From Bacillota bacterium (GTDB taxonomy: Bacteria; Bacillota_I; Bacilli_A; RF39; UBA660), in assembly GCA_003149915.1 (NCBI GenBank), contig QAMK01000033.1, positions 1 to 64,000 on the forward strand: a stretch of DNA of 64,000 nt. Direction: 5' to 3'. Numbering within the stretch: position 1 is the first letter of the stretch; each line of letters starts with the position of its first letter. The notes beneath the pieces are model-generated. The model searched no databases, had not been told where the DNA came from, and saw only the letters and a list, made by a program, of their open reading frames with translations. Below are positions 17,099 through 26,389 of this stretch, in pieces. The translations under genes and the position numbers were made by a program.

Positions 17099-19132
17099 TT
17101 ATCCTGATACAGAGAATACTAAGAATCGCAAGTTACTCAACCCATCATAACTGCTACTGATTTGTGATAATGGAAGAGATGTCGTATGAGTAACTCCTGG
17201 ATCGTATACATAAATATCATTTCCAGAAACATAATCAACTGCTACCCAGTGTTGATTTACTTTTGCTCGCAATACAACATATTTACCAGCACTTACGGAT
17301 TGACTAATATACTCGATAGTAGCTGGACAAGTGCCATCTCGTGTATCACATTCCATTGTCATTCCGGCTGGTAAAGCAGCACGCAATGGTCCCCATTGTA
17401 ATGCTCCGCCGGATGAGAATCCACCGGTGGCATTTAATTGTGTTACTAGTACACCTGGATCAAATTCTCCTGGCCATAAACCAGACCGAGCAATTTGAAT
17501 GGCGATGGATGTAACTAGACATCCGTGCGAAGAAATTGTGGCCGAAGAACCTCCTAGTGAAATAGAAGACCAAGGTTGTCCAAATTGTGTCCATGTTTGC
17601 CACGGACCAGAATCACCTGGAATATACGATGTAATATATCCACCTGGTCCAGAACCTGCCACGTACATTTCGTATTCTTCTTCAGAACCAATAATAGAAT
17701 ACAATAAATCGTAAATACCATCGGCAATTTCCACAATGGTTTCTTCTTTTTCTTCTTCTGTTGCATTTTCAGAGGTTTCAATATAATCGTGGTAATAATC
17801 TTCAATAAATGATTCTTCTTTTCCGATATTCAAAAAACTCTTTGGTCGCGTCATCAATTTATAATAATAAACTTGATATTTTTTCCATTCAACTGAATAA
17901 TATCCTTCTACTTCTTCTTGTTGACATTCTGAGCCATTCGAAACATCGAAAGAAGATGGACAAGTAAAATCACAAGAAGTTCCAGAGCTACCATTATGAC
18001 CAATGCTGATAAATTCACCAAACTTAGTTCCACTTTGTAAAGAACTTTCTTTCTGACTAATTTGAGATTGTAAACTATTACAACTAGAAGGCCTTTCATC
18101 TTCATCTGCTGATTCACAACCAATATTTACAAAACGACCATACAAACTGCTAATACTTCTGTATAAACTATTGTTTACGCATAAATTCTCAATTTCATCT
18201 CTTTCTTTTTGAGACATATTATCATACATACATACTGGATATGACAAAGCATTTCCATTCGCATCTACATTGGCTTGATATGTCGTGTAAATATCTCTCG
18301 TGGTATATCCTTCAAATAAACCTTGTGTATTATCTCCCCATTCCCAAGGCTTTTCTGCTAATTCCCTAGCTGCTGCAGATTGACATTCTTCTGATAAAAT
18401 TCCATTATTCGCTTGATTTTCATTGGCACACTCCGGTAAAATACCACTACCATCTGGGTCATATCGAATTGTACCCGGTGTTGTTGTGATTAAACCTTCT
18501 GTACATTCGGTTGGAAGTGGTCCTCCTGGATAATAAGGACTATTTGGATCACAATAATTATTACAATGTGTTTCAGGCCTGTTGTACACAACCATGTATT
18601 TAGCAAGCGTATATATATAGCCACGTGCATTTCTGTAAAAATCGCCCATTTCTTCGTCGGAATTAACGGCACAATCATCAGTGTCACTAGATGGATCACA
18701 AGAAGGACTGATATAATCATCTTGAAGATCTCCACCAGCTTTATTATAAAATAACGTTGCTGTGATTAAAGAGGTGTTAATCTTAATATTATCGAATGCT
18801 TCTGAGTTATACTTTTCATATACGTCTGCTAATTTTTGATAATATTTTCGTTCTTGTTCGTCGCGGTATTCCTCATCTGTCAACCAGCCATTTCCATCAA
18901 AGAAATTGCCAAGTGTCTCACTCAACGTACCACTGCCATCAGAAATACTTACAGTCCATTCGAATACCATTCCGGTAATTGAAATAATAACAAATAAGAT
19001 AGCAAGAACAATCGCAAAACAACCAAGAAAAGGTAAACAACTAGTTGTACATCCTAATTTTACAAAACTAGGTATCTTCTTTATATAATCTAATATCATT
19101 TTTAAGGAATTGCCCTCATTTTTATTATTCAC
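17099..19132 (-). CDS. Membrane-anchored C39-like peptidase of the secretion block
   Basis: 677 residues. The GTG start at 19132 has AGAGGAGG upstream. A cytosolic stub and TM helix (about 31-60) lead to a large Cys-rich extracellular region (60-480). The C-terminal papain-like domain (about 505-677) has Cys in SSHGCLVTSIA, His in NQHWVAVDYV and Asp in IYVYDPG, fitting a peptidase C39-like triad. Gram-positive type IV systems usually carry a VirB1-like muramidase/NlpC enzyme; here a C39-like peptidase holds that position. Wall-opening or substrate-processing are both possible. Confidence 0.78.
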   Translation of the reverse strand: MNNKNEGNSLKMILDYIKKIPSFVKLGCTTSCLPFLGCFAIVLAILFVIISITGMVFEWTVSISDGSGTLSETLGNFFDGNGWLTDEEYRDEQERKYYQKLADVYEKYNSEAFDNIKINTSLITATLFYNKAGGDLQDDYISPSCDPSSDTDDCAVNSDEEMGDFYRNARGYIYTLAKYMVVYNRPETHCNNYCDPNSPYYPGGPLPTECTEGLITTTPGTIRYDPDGSGILPECANENQANNGILSEECQSAAARELAEKPWEWGDNTQGLFEGYTTRDIYTTYQANVDANGNALSYPVCMYDNMSQKERDEIENLCVNNSLYRSISSLYGRFVNIGCESADEDERPSSCNSLQSQISQKESSLQSGTKFGEFISIGHNGSSGTSCDFTCPSSFDVSNGSECQQEEVEGYYSVEWKKYQVYYYKLMTRPKSFLNIGKEESFIEDYYHDYIETSENATEEEKEETIVEIADGIYDLLYSIIGSEEEYEMYVAGSGPGGYITSYIPGDSGPWQTWTQFGQPWSSISLGGSSATISSHGCLVTSIAIQIARSGLWPGEFDPGVLVTQLNATGGFSSGGALQWGPLRAALPAGMTMECDTRDGTCPATIEYISQSVSAGKYVVLRAKVNQHWVAVDYVSGNDIYVYDPGVTHTTSLPLSQISSSYDGLSNLRFLVFSVSG

Positions 19133-19172
19133 TGTTTACCTCCTCTCTTACAAAGAAAGGATTATAGAAAAA

Positions 19173-20960
19173 CTATAATCCTCCACCTGAGCCAAAAGAA
19201 TCTAATTCTTCTTTAGTTACAATAACATTTATTCTCATACGCCTATTTCCACAAGCAAATAATGCTTCTCCTTGTGAATAACGTTTAATACTTTCTTTTT
19301 CATTATCATTTAAGTCAATCAATTGACCTAAATCTTCTGTAGCTTGTTTCTTTAATCCCATGATTAGGTAATAAGAAGCATTATCGAAGATGGCTTTTCC
19401 TTGTGTAATAACTGCTGGATTAGCAAAGTCACTTGGTTGTTGCGTAATGATAATAGAACCTGTATTGTATTTTCTGGCACGACGTTGAACTTGTGCTAAG
19501 AAATCCGCACCAAGAACGTTATTTCCAGATAGCAATACGTGGGCTTCATCAACCATTAAAATTGTATTTTTACTTCTATCTAGACATAATCCCCATGCAA
19601 ACTTCAATACATTGAAGAATAATGCATTTCTGATATTTTCATCGGCATTCATCAATTCACGGATGTTGAATACCATAAAGTCACTATCAGTAGCAACAGT
19701 TGTATGTCCATCAAAGTAATACTTCAATTCTTTTGTTAATGGACGAATCTTAAGTTCCAAACGTTCCATGATATCACGTTCGTGTGTCTTATCCGTCATC
19801 GATAATAACTTACCTTTGATTGTTGCATAAACATCCGAGAACGTCGGATAATCCTGTGGTCTATAATTTGAAAAGTCACTTGTAAAGTTAATACCAAATC
19901 TAGCATATGTATCTTGAACGATTTCACTAAACAATGTCAATACATCTTCTTCTACCGTTGGATCATAATACTTCAAGAATGCTTTTAAAAATTGTAAGGT
20001 ACGAGTAAGAATTGTATATCCCATACCTTGTGATACTTCTTCTTCATCAGCATCTAATACGATTTGCAAAGGGTTAATCATACCGAAATCTCCACCCTTA
20101 CCGATATCAATAACATCTCCGCCAAAAGCATTAGCCATATCGGCAATTTCGTTTTCAGGGTCGATAGCCACAATCTGACACCCATTTCTGATATGTCCAC
20201 GTAAAATTAGTTTGGCAGCGGTTGATTTACCAGATCCAGAAGTACCTAAAATGATTAAATTGGCATTATTTCTATTCGGTTCTTTCTTTATTTGGTATAA
20301 GAATTGATTAAATAGAATAACACCACCAGAAAAATCGACACCAAGTAAAGTTGATAATCCCGGATCTTTAATCGTATCAAAGATAAACGGATACATTGCT
20401 GCTATTGTTACAGAAGGAATTGGCGTACCAATACGATCTTCAATATCCTGTTTTGGGAATATTGGAAGAATTGATTTTAATACTTTTTCTTGTTCAAATC
20501 GTAACGGGATTCCACGTAATTCCATCGCATCAAGGTAGTTCTTAACGTTAACTTTCTTTAACTCTAACTCTTCTCTCGTATCTGCTGTAATCATGATGTG
20601 CATTTGGAAGTCGAAAATTTTTGATTGACTTCCAGCTAACATCGATACGAACGATTCCAAAGATTCATAATCTTGACGGATTCGCTCTCTCGTTGTATTA
20701 TCTTTTTCGTCTTGATAACGAACTTTTAAATCTGCAATCTGTTTATTTAACATTTTAGACATAGAAGAAAAAGGAACTGGAATGTGTTTTACAACGATTT
20801 TAATTCCAGACATACTGGTAAGCTGCGATAAATAACCAGGTGAGATGTATTTTGGATAAGAAACAATTGTTAAAATTGTCGCATACTTATCGCTAATAAA
20901 AAAGTCGCTAGGATTAAAGTGTAATCCTTTCGGAGCAATTTGGGATCTGATATCTATCAT
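19173..20960 (-). CDS. VirB4-like type IV secretion ATPase
   Basis: 595 residues. The N-terminal VirB4 domain (1-200) is followed by the RecA-like motor with Walker A GTSGSGKST at 239-247 and Walker B ILMVDEAH at 467-474; IIITQQPSDF follows at about 502. VirB4 ATPases energise assembly and substrate passage at the inner face of the membrane. The start ATG overlaps the stop of the preceding 182-residue gene. The first part of the usual VirB4 N-terminal region appears to be encoded by that separate gene. Confidence 0.93.
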   Translation of the reverse strand: MIDIRSQIAPKGLHFNPSDFFISDKYATILTIVSYPKYISPGYLSQLTSMSGIKIVVKHIPVPFSSMSKMLNKQIADLKVRYQDEKDNTTRERIRQDYESLESFVSMLAGSQSKIFDFQMHIMITADTREELELKKVNVKNYLDAMELRGIPLRFEQEKVLKSILPIFPKQDIEDRIGTPIPSVTIAAMYPFIFDTIKDPGLSTLLGVDFSGGVILFNQFLYQIKKEPNRNNANLIILGTSGSGKSTAAKLILRGHIRNGCQIVAIDPENEIADMANAFGGDVIDIGKGGDFGMINPLQIVLDADEEEVSQGMGYTILTRTLQFLKAFLKYYDPTVEEDVLTLFSEIVQDTYARFGINFTSDFSNYRPQDYPTFSDVYATIKGKLLSMTDKTHERDIMERLELKIRPLTKELKYYFDGHTTVATDSDFMVFNIRELMNADENIRNALFFNVLKFAWGLCLDRSKNTILMVDEAHVLLSGNNVLGADFLAQVQRRARKYNTGSIIITQQPSDFANPAVITQGKAIFDNASYYLIMGLKKQATEDLGQLIDLNDNEKESIKRYSQGEALFACGNRRMRINVIVTKEELDSFGSGGGL

Positions 20961-21505
20961 ATTGGCATCACCGTTCCAAACTCTGTTGTTCTTCCACCAT
21001 TTAGGAAGTTATCTAAAATAATTCTGGCATCTTCATTGCTGATTTGTGCAGCAACCAAACCACAACTTGAAAGGCCGTTGATTAGTAAACGAACTTTCTT
21101 TTGTAGAATCTCCATATTTTTTTCTTTGAAAAGAATAAAATATTCTGTATCTACAACGTTGTTATTCATAAAGCTATTTCCTTTTTGAATATCTTCATTA
21201 ATCAATTTTCTTCTAGCAGGATCTGATGTATTATTGTAAAGAAGTTGCAATTGCGATAAGTAAACAGAAATATCAACCGGTCTATCTGCTACCACCAACC
21301 AGAATTCAAACTCTAACGTATTGTAGAAGTTTTTTAACGCTATCAATATATTTGTTTGTGAATCTTCATCTAAGATAAAGATATTTCTTGGAGTGATTTT
21401 TACACCTGTGACACGCATTTGACCAGGTAATAAAATCATACCATTATTAATCCCCTGAATTGGCAACCAGTCTTCTGTATAATTACTTTTTCGCATCTGT
21501 GCCAT
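20957..21505 (-). CDS. VirB4/TraC N-domain-like protein (split VirB4)
   Basis: 182 residues with no membrane helix. DWLPIQGINNGMILLPGQMR, followed by a helix and FEFWLVVADRPVDISVYLSQL, resembles the extreme N-terminal domain of TraC/VirB4 proteins, which normally precedes the ATPase in one chain. It overlaps the VirB4 gene by 4 bases and the VirB3-like gene by 23 bases, so all three are translationally coupled. A split VirB4 is my reading; an independent subunit is the alternative. Confidence 0.6.
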   Translation of the reverse strand: MAQMRKSNYTEDWLPIQGINNGMILLPGQMRVTGVKITPRNIFILDEDSQTNILIALKNFYNTLEFEFWLVVADRPVDISVYLSQLQLLYNNTSDPARRKLINEDIQKGNSFMNNNVVDTEYFILFKEKNMEILQKKVRLLINGLSSCGLVAAQISNEDARIILDNFLNGGRTTEFGTVMPI

Positions 21506-21806
21506 CTTTAAAACACCATCCTTTCCAAATTAATCGTTGGTTTGTAGAAATAAATTCGTATGCTTCCTGAATAACCGTTATTACATTGTGGTAATAAGGA
21601 ACAGGAGCAACTAACAAAGTTGAAATCATAGCAGGGCAAATACACATGACTGCTGTCATGGTATCTGCTAGCTGTTGCTGAAATGCCAATAGCATTATAA
21701 ACGTTATTCCGATTCCAATACCAAATATAATTAAGTCACTTTCACGAAATAGACCAAATATTAAAGTACCTTTTTTGGTATTTGCTGGTATCAAGTATCT
21801 TCCCAT
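21483..21806 (-). CDS. VirB3/PrgI-like small membrane protein
   Basis: 107 residues. Basic N-terminus RYLIPANTKKGTLIFGLFRES, two adjacent hydrophobic segments (about 25-47 and 50-70), and a soluble tail with QRLIWKGW. The size, topology and position directly before the VirB4 genes match the VirB3/PrgI/TcpE slot of Gram-positive type IV systems, where it anchors VirB4 to the membrane. Confident by context, modest by sequence. Confidence 0.72.
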   Translation of the reverse strand: MGRYLIPANTKKGTLIFGLFRESDLIIFGIGIGITFIMLLAFQQQLADTMTAVMCICPAMISTLLVAPVPYYHNVITVIQEAYEFISTNQRLIWKGWCFKDGTDAKK

Positions 21807-21828
21807 TTATATCATCTCACTTTCGCAA

Positions 21829-23781
21829 TTATGGAGTTCCACCTATGCCACCAGTGCCAGGACCTCCTTGACTATTATTGTTATTATTACCATTATTTGG
21901 TTGATTGTTTATTGAATTTTGTACCCTTTCGTTCATCATATCCATCCAATCATCATCGCTATAAGCTTGTTGAGAAGTTGGGATATCGTAATTTCCAACA
22001 TTATCATCACCTAAAGGCGCAGACGAAGTTGATGAAGGAGTTACAGGTGTAGAAGTTGTAGAAGATGGTGCAGGAGTGTTACGATTGTTATATTCATCAA
22101 TTGTTGCGTAATCATGTTGATTGATAAATCCTCCACCATTTACACGATCTTGTTCGTATGGATTATTACGAGCATTCTCTTTCATATTTTGAACTCCTCG
22201 ATAAACTCCAGTAGATGCTATCGCAGCAGCTGCTCCAGTAACTGGTTTCGAATGTTGTATATTGTGTTTAGCAAGAGCTATTGCATAGCCTGATCTAGAA
22301 TAAGCATCGCCACGTGCTTTGGCAAGTGCTGGATTCTTACGGATTTCTTTTGCATCTTCTACAGCCTTATTAGCTCTCTTGCTTCTAGCCAAAGCAGCTC
22401 TGTATGCTTGTTGCTTTTCTACATTTGTTGGATCTGCTTGCATTTCTGCTTGAGCAATTGCCAAATCTTCTTCTGCCGCAGAGGCTTCCTGTTTTAAATC
22501 ACTCATACGAGCATCATCATATCCCAACTTAGCAGCTTGTCGTTCTGCTTTTCTTTGAGCATGGGCTTGACCTTTGGCAGTTTTAGCAGCCAATTCTTTT
22601 CCTTTGTTAAAGTTACCAAAGCTAGCTTTTCCTTGAGCGCCATCAGAAGCACCTTGCATCATACCTTTAGCCATTCCAGCTATACCGCCACCGGCAAGTA
22701 ATGCACCTGCACCTCCCATTAACATTCCAAGTCCAGTTCCCAAGCCTTGGTCTTTGATACCAAAAATATTTTTAATAAACGCGGAGGCTTGCATTGCAAA
22801 TAATAGCATACCAATAATGATAAATACTGTTGCATACATCTGTTCACCAGCATCTAAACCAGCATTATCAAAGAATCCACCTCCAGCTGAAGTTAATTCA
22901 TTGATGATGAAGATAATTATATAAATAACAGCTACTTTAATAAATAACTCTAAAAAAGTAGATATCAAAGATTTTAACCAATTATTAAATGCTCCATCTT
23001 TGGCACTTTTGGGATCTACATAAGATATAATTGGAATCGGGGCAATAATTCGTAAAATCCCTAATTTAATTGCACGAATTGCAATATCAACTGTAAAGAA
23101 AAGCATTATAACTAGCATCAAAAGACCTACAGCTAATCCGAACAACCAGTTATAGTCATATGCAAAAATACTACTCTCTCCCCCATCGACAACATCTGAG
23201 CATCTTGCATAAGTTGCATCCGCGATATCGCTAATCGTTGCAGTTGTCAGTGAAGGGGCATTGCATCCTTCTCTGGGTTGAACAAATGCAGAAAAGGCGG
23301 TTGCAGCCATTGTTTCTCCCATCGAACGTCCAACATCTGAGTTGCTAGTGTCAACATTACTTCCTAAAATAATTCGAGGAATTGACCTTGCTATGATTGC
23401 TTGATAAGTATGATCTGGGGAAGCGCCTTCTGGGCCGAACACAAATTCGGTAAATATAATTGGAACTCCAATTAACATAATAAACGCCGTGGCAGTCCGA
23501 CTTACCATTTTTCCCATACCAGCTTGTTTATCATTTACTTGATCAGGATTGACTAAATATTGAATCAAGGAAAATGCAAGTTTAAAAATCATAAACACAG
23601 CCAGTACAACATATAGTCTAGCTGTAATTTGTTCCACGACATCAGATTTAAATATTTGAATATAAGACAAGTTAAAAAAACCTTGTGTTACTAGGGATAC
23701 CATTCCATAAATTAATGAACTAATCCAACCTAAAAATTGTAATACTAGACTGGAAAAATAATTATAGGCACCGTCATTCAT
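21829..23781 (-). CDS. VirB6/TrbL-like polytopic channel protein
   Basis: 650 residues. At least six TM segments lie within about 15-360, including VVLAVFMIFKLAFSLIQYLV, FGLAVGLLMLVIMLFFTVDIA and ATVFIIIGMLLFAMQASAF. An Ala/Gly-rich helical cytosolic region (365-540) and a Thr/Ser/Asn-rich tail ending in poly-Asn/Gly follow. This is the VirB6/TrbL/ConG design, the membrane pore of type IV systems. GAGGAGG precedes the ATG. An extended -10 promoter at 23829 suggests it starts a sub-operon. Confidence 0.83.
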   Translation of the reverse strand: MNDGAYNYFSSLVLQFLGWISSLIYGMVSLVTQGFFNLSYIQIFKSDVVEQITARLYVVLAVFMIFKLAFSLIQYLVNPDQVNDKQAGMGKMVSRTATAFIMLIGVPIIFTEFVFGPEGASPDHTYQAIIARSIPRIILGSNVDTSNSDVGRSMGETMAATAFSAFVQPREGCNAPSLTTATISDIADATYARCSDVVDGGESSIFAYDYNWLFGLAVGLLMLVIMLFFTVDIAIRAIKLGILRIIAPIPIISYVDPKSAKDGAFNNWLKSLISTFLELFIKVAVIYIIIFIINELTSAGGGFFDNAGLDAGEQMYATVFIIIGMLLFAMQASAFIKNIFGIKDQGLGTGLGMLMGGAGALLAGGGIAGMAKGMMQGASDGAQGKASFGNFNKGKELAAKTAKGQAHAQRKAERQAAKLGYDDARMSDLKQEASAAEEDLAIAQAEMQADPTNVEKQQAYRAALARSKRANKAVEDAKEIRKNPALAKARGDAYSRSGYAIALAKHNIQHSKPVTGAAAAIASTGVYRGVQNMKENARNNPYEQDRVNGGGFINQHDYATIDEYNNRNTPAPSSTTSTPVTPSSTSSAPLGDDNVGNYDIPTSQQAYSDDDWMDMMNERVQNSINNQPNNGNNNNNSQGGPGTGGIGGTP

Positions 23782-23828
23782 ATTTTTACCTCCTCACCAA
23801 GTCAAAGCCGAACAAGTTTCACACTATT

Positions 23829-23837
23829 ATTATATCA
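23829..23837 (-). promoter_or_regulatory. Extended -10 promoter before the VirB6-like gene
   Basis: TGATATAAT on the minus strand lies just downstream of an internal terminator and about 50 bases before the gene. No good -35 is seen, as allowed for extended -10 sites. Confidence 0.5.
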
Positions 23838-23859
23838 TACCTTTTACAAAATCTAACAA

Positions 23860-23885
23860 AAAAGAAAACTTTTATGTTTTCTTTT
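23860..23885 (-). terminator. Internal terminator after the larger VirB2-like gene
   Basis: A 10-bp perfect stem, AAAAGAAAAC/GTTTTCTTTT, with a 6-base loop, followed by TTTTTTG on the minus strand. Confidence 0.65.
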
Positions 23886-24750
23886 ATACATCGCAAAAAA
23901 TTATACCTCTTACAGCATCCATTCCTGGGAAGCTAAATATTAAATTAACAAGCATTGGCAAGAAGAATATTGCCACCGCCACAATACAACGCGTTGTAAA
24001 TCTCTTAACAGCCTTTTGCATTGCTTCTTGGTCGCTTGATAAAACTGCATTTGCAAAATCTACACTTCCAAGTACAATTAATATGATAGGTACGGCAATG
24101 CAAATGATACTAAATATTCTTTGAATCAACGCTTGTGCTTCTGAATCAAAGATAGCATCACAATTTGCATTCAAATCCCCTCTTAAATCTTCTAAGTCTT
24201 CTCGTTCACTGTTTGAATTGTTTTCACCAGTTGCATCCGTTCCGGCGCTACCACCGGCTTCATATCCGTCGTCTACTACTTCTTGAGCAACATAATAGGA
24301 GCATGTATAATTTCCAGAATTATGAGCTTGTTCTTTACAGCATGTGGTCGTATTGGCATTTTGAGAAGTTGTATCGCTAGTACTAGACTCTGTATAATCA
24401 TACGTATACCCATCTAAACTATAATCGCATGTAATTGCATTGTCTGGATCATAAACTCGGTCATCATTTACCTCGTTACCTTCTTGGTTATCAATTAACG
24501 TATAAATATCACATAAAAACTGTTGTGTTCCAGCACTAACAGAACCGATACTACAACACATTCTTCCAGAACTTCCCATATCATTAAATACGCCGGTCAC
24601 ATCATCCTCAGTACCGTTTATAGTCTCAGAAAACTGCCATTTTCCAGCATCAATTCCTGAGGTGCTGCATCTAGCTGCAAAAACTGTATTTGGTATCATC
24701 AATAGTATTAAAGCTAAACAATAGAGAATCAAATAATTTATTTTCTTCAT
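23884..24750 (-). CDS. VirB2-like pilin core fused to a Cys-rich secreted domain
   Basis: 288 residues. A signal peptide (1-25, ending FAA) is followed by an extracellular, Thr/Ser/Asp-rich domain with many Cys (about 28-195). Two TM helices follow in the VirB2/TrbC pattern: SIICIAVPIILIVLGSVDF, AVLSSDQEAMQKAVKRF, VAVAIFFLPMLVNLIF. The core is homologous by eye to the 116-residue gene at 25978 (shared VLSSD hinge). It is probably a pilin-family structural or adhesive subunit. A terminator follows. Confidence 0.75.
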   Translation of the reverse strand: MKKINYLILYCLALILLMIPNTVFAARCSTSGIDAGKWQFSETINGTEDDVTGVFNDMGSSGRMCCSIGSVSAGTQQFLCDIYTLIDNQEGNEVNDDRVYDPDNAITCDYSLDGYTYDYTESSTSDTTSQNANTTTCCKEQAHNSGNYTCSYYVAQEVVDDGYEAGGSAGTDATGENNSNSEREDLEDLRGDLNANCDAIFDSEAQALIQRIFSIICIAVPIILIVLGSVDFANAVLSSDQEAMQKAVKRFTTRCIVAVAIFFLPMLVNLIFSFPGMDAVRGIIFCDV

Positions 24751-24760
24751 TTTATCCCAC

Positions 24761-25879
24761 CTATGCGTTATTAATTACAAATGGATCGTCAGAAGCACCT
24801 GTTCCAGATACATTTGAAATGTTTGTCGTAATATATACAATCGGGTAAATTCCATATGCGTAACTCAATTCATAATATTCGATAGCTCCACGTTCTACGA
24901 TGAAACCAGTATGAGAATTGATATCACTCGCTGTGATTGTCCAGAAGTTTCTTAATGTTGATAAATAATTATAGTTTGCACATGTACTATTTAAAGAAGT
25001 ACAGTTGGAATCCAAGCTCGCTCTCATATATTCATATAGTGGAACAGAAGAAATTAGTTCACCCGTAATTTTTGTCGCACATTCGCTAGAACCATCGACA
25101 GATAAGTCATTAAATGGACGAATACCTGCACAGACTGTGTGAGGTACGACATAGTCTTGATAATCTTTATCAACAATCTTACTATAATTTTGATTCAAAT
25201 ACTCTCTCATACGACTTAATGAATAATTATTGATACCATCATTAGCATTCGTATCTGTATTGAATCTGTCATCAAATTCATTATTATAGATTGCTGAGGT
25301 ATAAATTAATTCTACAGAATCTTCATTGAAACTTACAATTCTCCAAGTGGCTCCAGAAAACTCCATATAATTCATTGGATTTTCACCCTTAAATACCCAT
25401 TTTTTTGCCATTGTTCCATCCGCATTTGCTGGAGCAGATGGATCATCCATTTCATAGATTCCGCTGCCATCATATACCTGTTTTGAATTTTCTAAAATAT
25501 AATCTTTAAAGTTTTTTGTTTGGTAAGTATCACCACAATCAATATTGGCAACATATTGATATTTTCCACTGTTATTCATAACACGAACTTCGCCTGTACA
25601 ACTTGTTTTTTCGTCTTTACTAAGTGTTGCAATGCTATCCATATATTCACCACTTACCAAAGTGTCTACAGAAATAATTACAGTTGCACCTGCCTCAGTT
25701 GGCAATTCTTCTGCATGATCATCATAATAACTTTCAGCGGCATTTTCCATAATCGTTTCAATAGCTGAATAACTCTTTTTGTTTCCAAAAATAAAATAAT
25801 ACGCAACACAAAGACCTATAACCAATAAAATTACAACAACTGTTATAATAATTATTTTATATAATTTACTACGGTCCAT
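24761..25879 (-). CDS. Single-pass surface protein with one WRI module
   Basis: 372 residues. An N-terminal TM helix (about 8-31) is followed by a pilin-like stalk start (SAIETIMENAAESYYDDH). The WRI module has MEFSGATWRIVSFNEDSVELI near residue 175 and the terminal signature YPIVYI..SGTGASDDPFVI. The same module occurs twice in the 613-residue protein at 36697. Several Cys suggest disulfides outside the cell. Its own promoter (25909-25937) follows the terminator of the small pilin gene. Substrate, minor pilin or adhesin are all possible. Confidence 0.7.
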   Translation of the reverse strand: MDRSKLYKIIIITVVVILLVIGLCVAYYFIFGNKKSYSAIETIMENAAESYYDDHAEELPTEAGATVIISVDTLVSGEYMDSIATLSKDEKTSCTGEVRVMNNSGKYQYVANIDCGDTYQTKNFKDYILENSKQVYDGSGIYEMDDPSAPANADGTMAKKWVFKGENPMNYMEFSGATWRIVSFNEDSVELIYTSAIYNNEFDDRFNTDTNANDGINNYSLSRMREYLNQNYSKIVDKDYQDYVVPHTVCAGIRPFNDLSVDGSSECATKITGELISSVPLYEYMRASLDSNCTSLNSTCANYNYLSTLRNFWTITASDINSHTGFIVERGAIEYYELSYAYGIYPIVYITTNISNVSGTGASDDPFVINNA

Positions 25880-25908
25880 AATAAACCTCCTATACTCATC
25901 TCATATCT

Positions 25909-25937
25909 ATTATAACAAAATAAAATAAATTATACAA
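25909..25937 (-). promoter_or_regulatory. Internal promoter of the 372-residue gene
   Basis: TTGTAT (25932-25937), 17-bp spacer, TATAAT (25909-25914). The -35 overlaps the 3' arm of the preceding terminator. Confidence 0.6.
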
Positions 25938-25956
25938 TTGTTGTATAATTTATTTT
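25922..25956 (-). terminator. Terminator of the small VirB2-like pilin gene
   Basis: A 16-bp perfect stem (25922-25937/25941-25956) with a 3-base loop. It lies 22 bases past the stop codon of the 116-residue gene. Confidence 0.7.
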
Positions 25957-25977
25957 TCTCTTAAATATTTCAAATTT

Positions 25978-26328
25978 TTAATTTCTAGCTGCTGACCAAC
26001 ATGCTGCCCATCCAGTTGTATCACCATCGTCACCATCGACAGCACCTGTGTTTGCTAACATATCCATTAAGATTGTTACAATTGTCGTAACAAAGAATAC
26101 TGCAACGGCTGCAATAGCACGTTTGATTAAACGACCAGTAGCACCTTTAATTTCTTTATCATCACTTGATAAAACTGCTTTACCTAAATCGATAGAGCCC
26201 ATAATAATCAAGATAATTGGGATACCAATTTGGATAATTGGGAAAATACCTTGTCTAATAAATTTAACAATTGGTAAAATTCCACCGCAAGCATCTGTTG
26301 CTAGTACTTGGAATAAACTCAAATCCAT
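25978..26328 (-). CDS. VirB2/TrbC-like small pilin, likely major subunit
   Basis: 116 residues with two TM helices: IFPIIQIGIPIILIIMGSID (about 30-49) and IAAVAVFFVTTIVTILMDML (about 72-91). A short basic cytosolic hinge (SSDDKEIKGATGRLIKR) separates them. This is the VirB2/TrbC pilin layout, without a long cleavable leader. It has a consensus promoter and its own terminator, so it should be expressed separately and strongly. A single Cys near each end (ATDACGG, WAACWS) could crosslink subunits. Confidence 0.8.
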   Translation of the reverse strand: MDLSLFQVLATDACGGILPIVKFIRQGIFPIIQIGIPIILIIMGSIDLGKAVLSSDDKEIKGATGRLIKRAIAAVAVFFVTTIVTILMDMLANTGAVDGDDGDTTGWAACWSAARN

Positions 26329-26353
26329 ATAATAACCTCCTATGTATAAATCT

Positions 26354-26383
26354 ATTATACTTGATTCGTTATTTTATTGTCAA
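26354..26383 (-). promoter_or_regulatory. Consensus promoter of the small VirB2-like pilin
   Basis: TTGACA (26378-26383), 18-bp spacer, TATAAT (26354-26359), followed by AGGAGG before the ATG. It is the best-matching promoter inside the block. Confidence 0.85.
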
Positions 26384-26389
26384 TAAATT

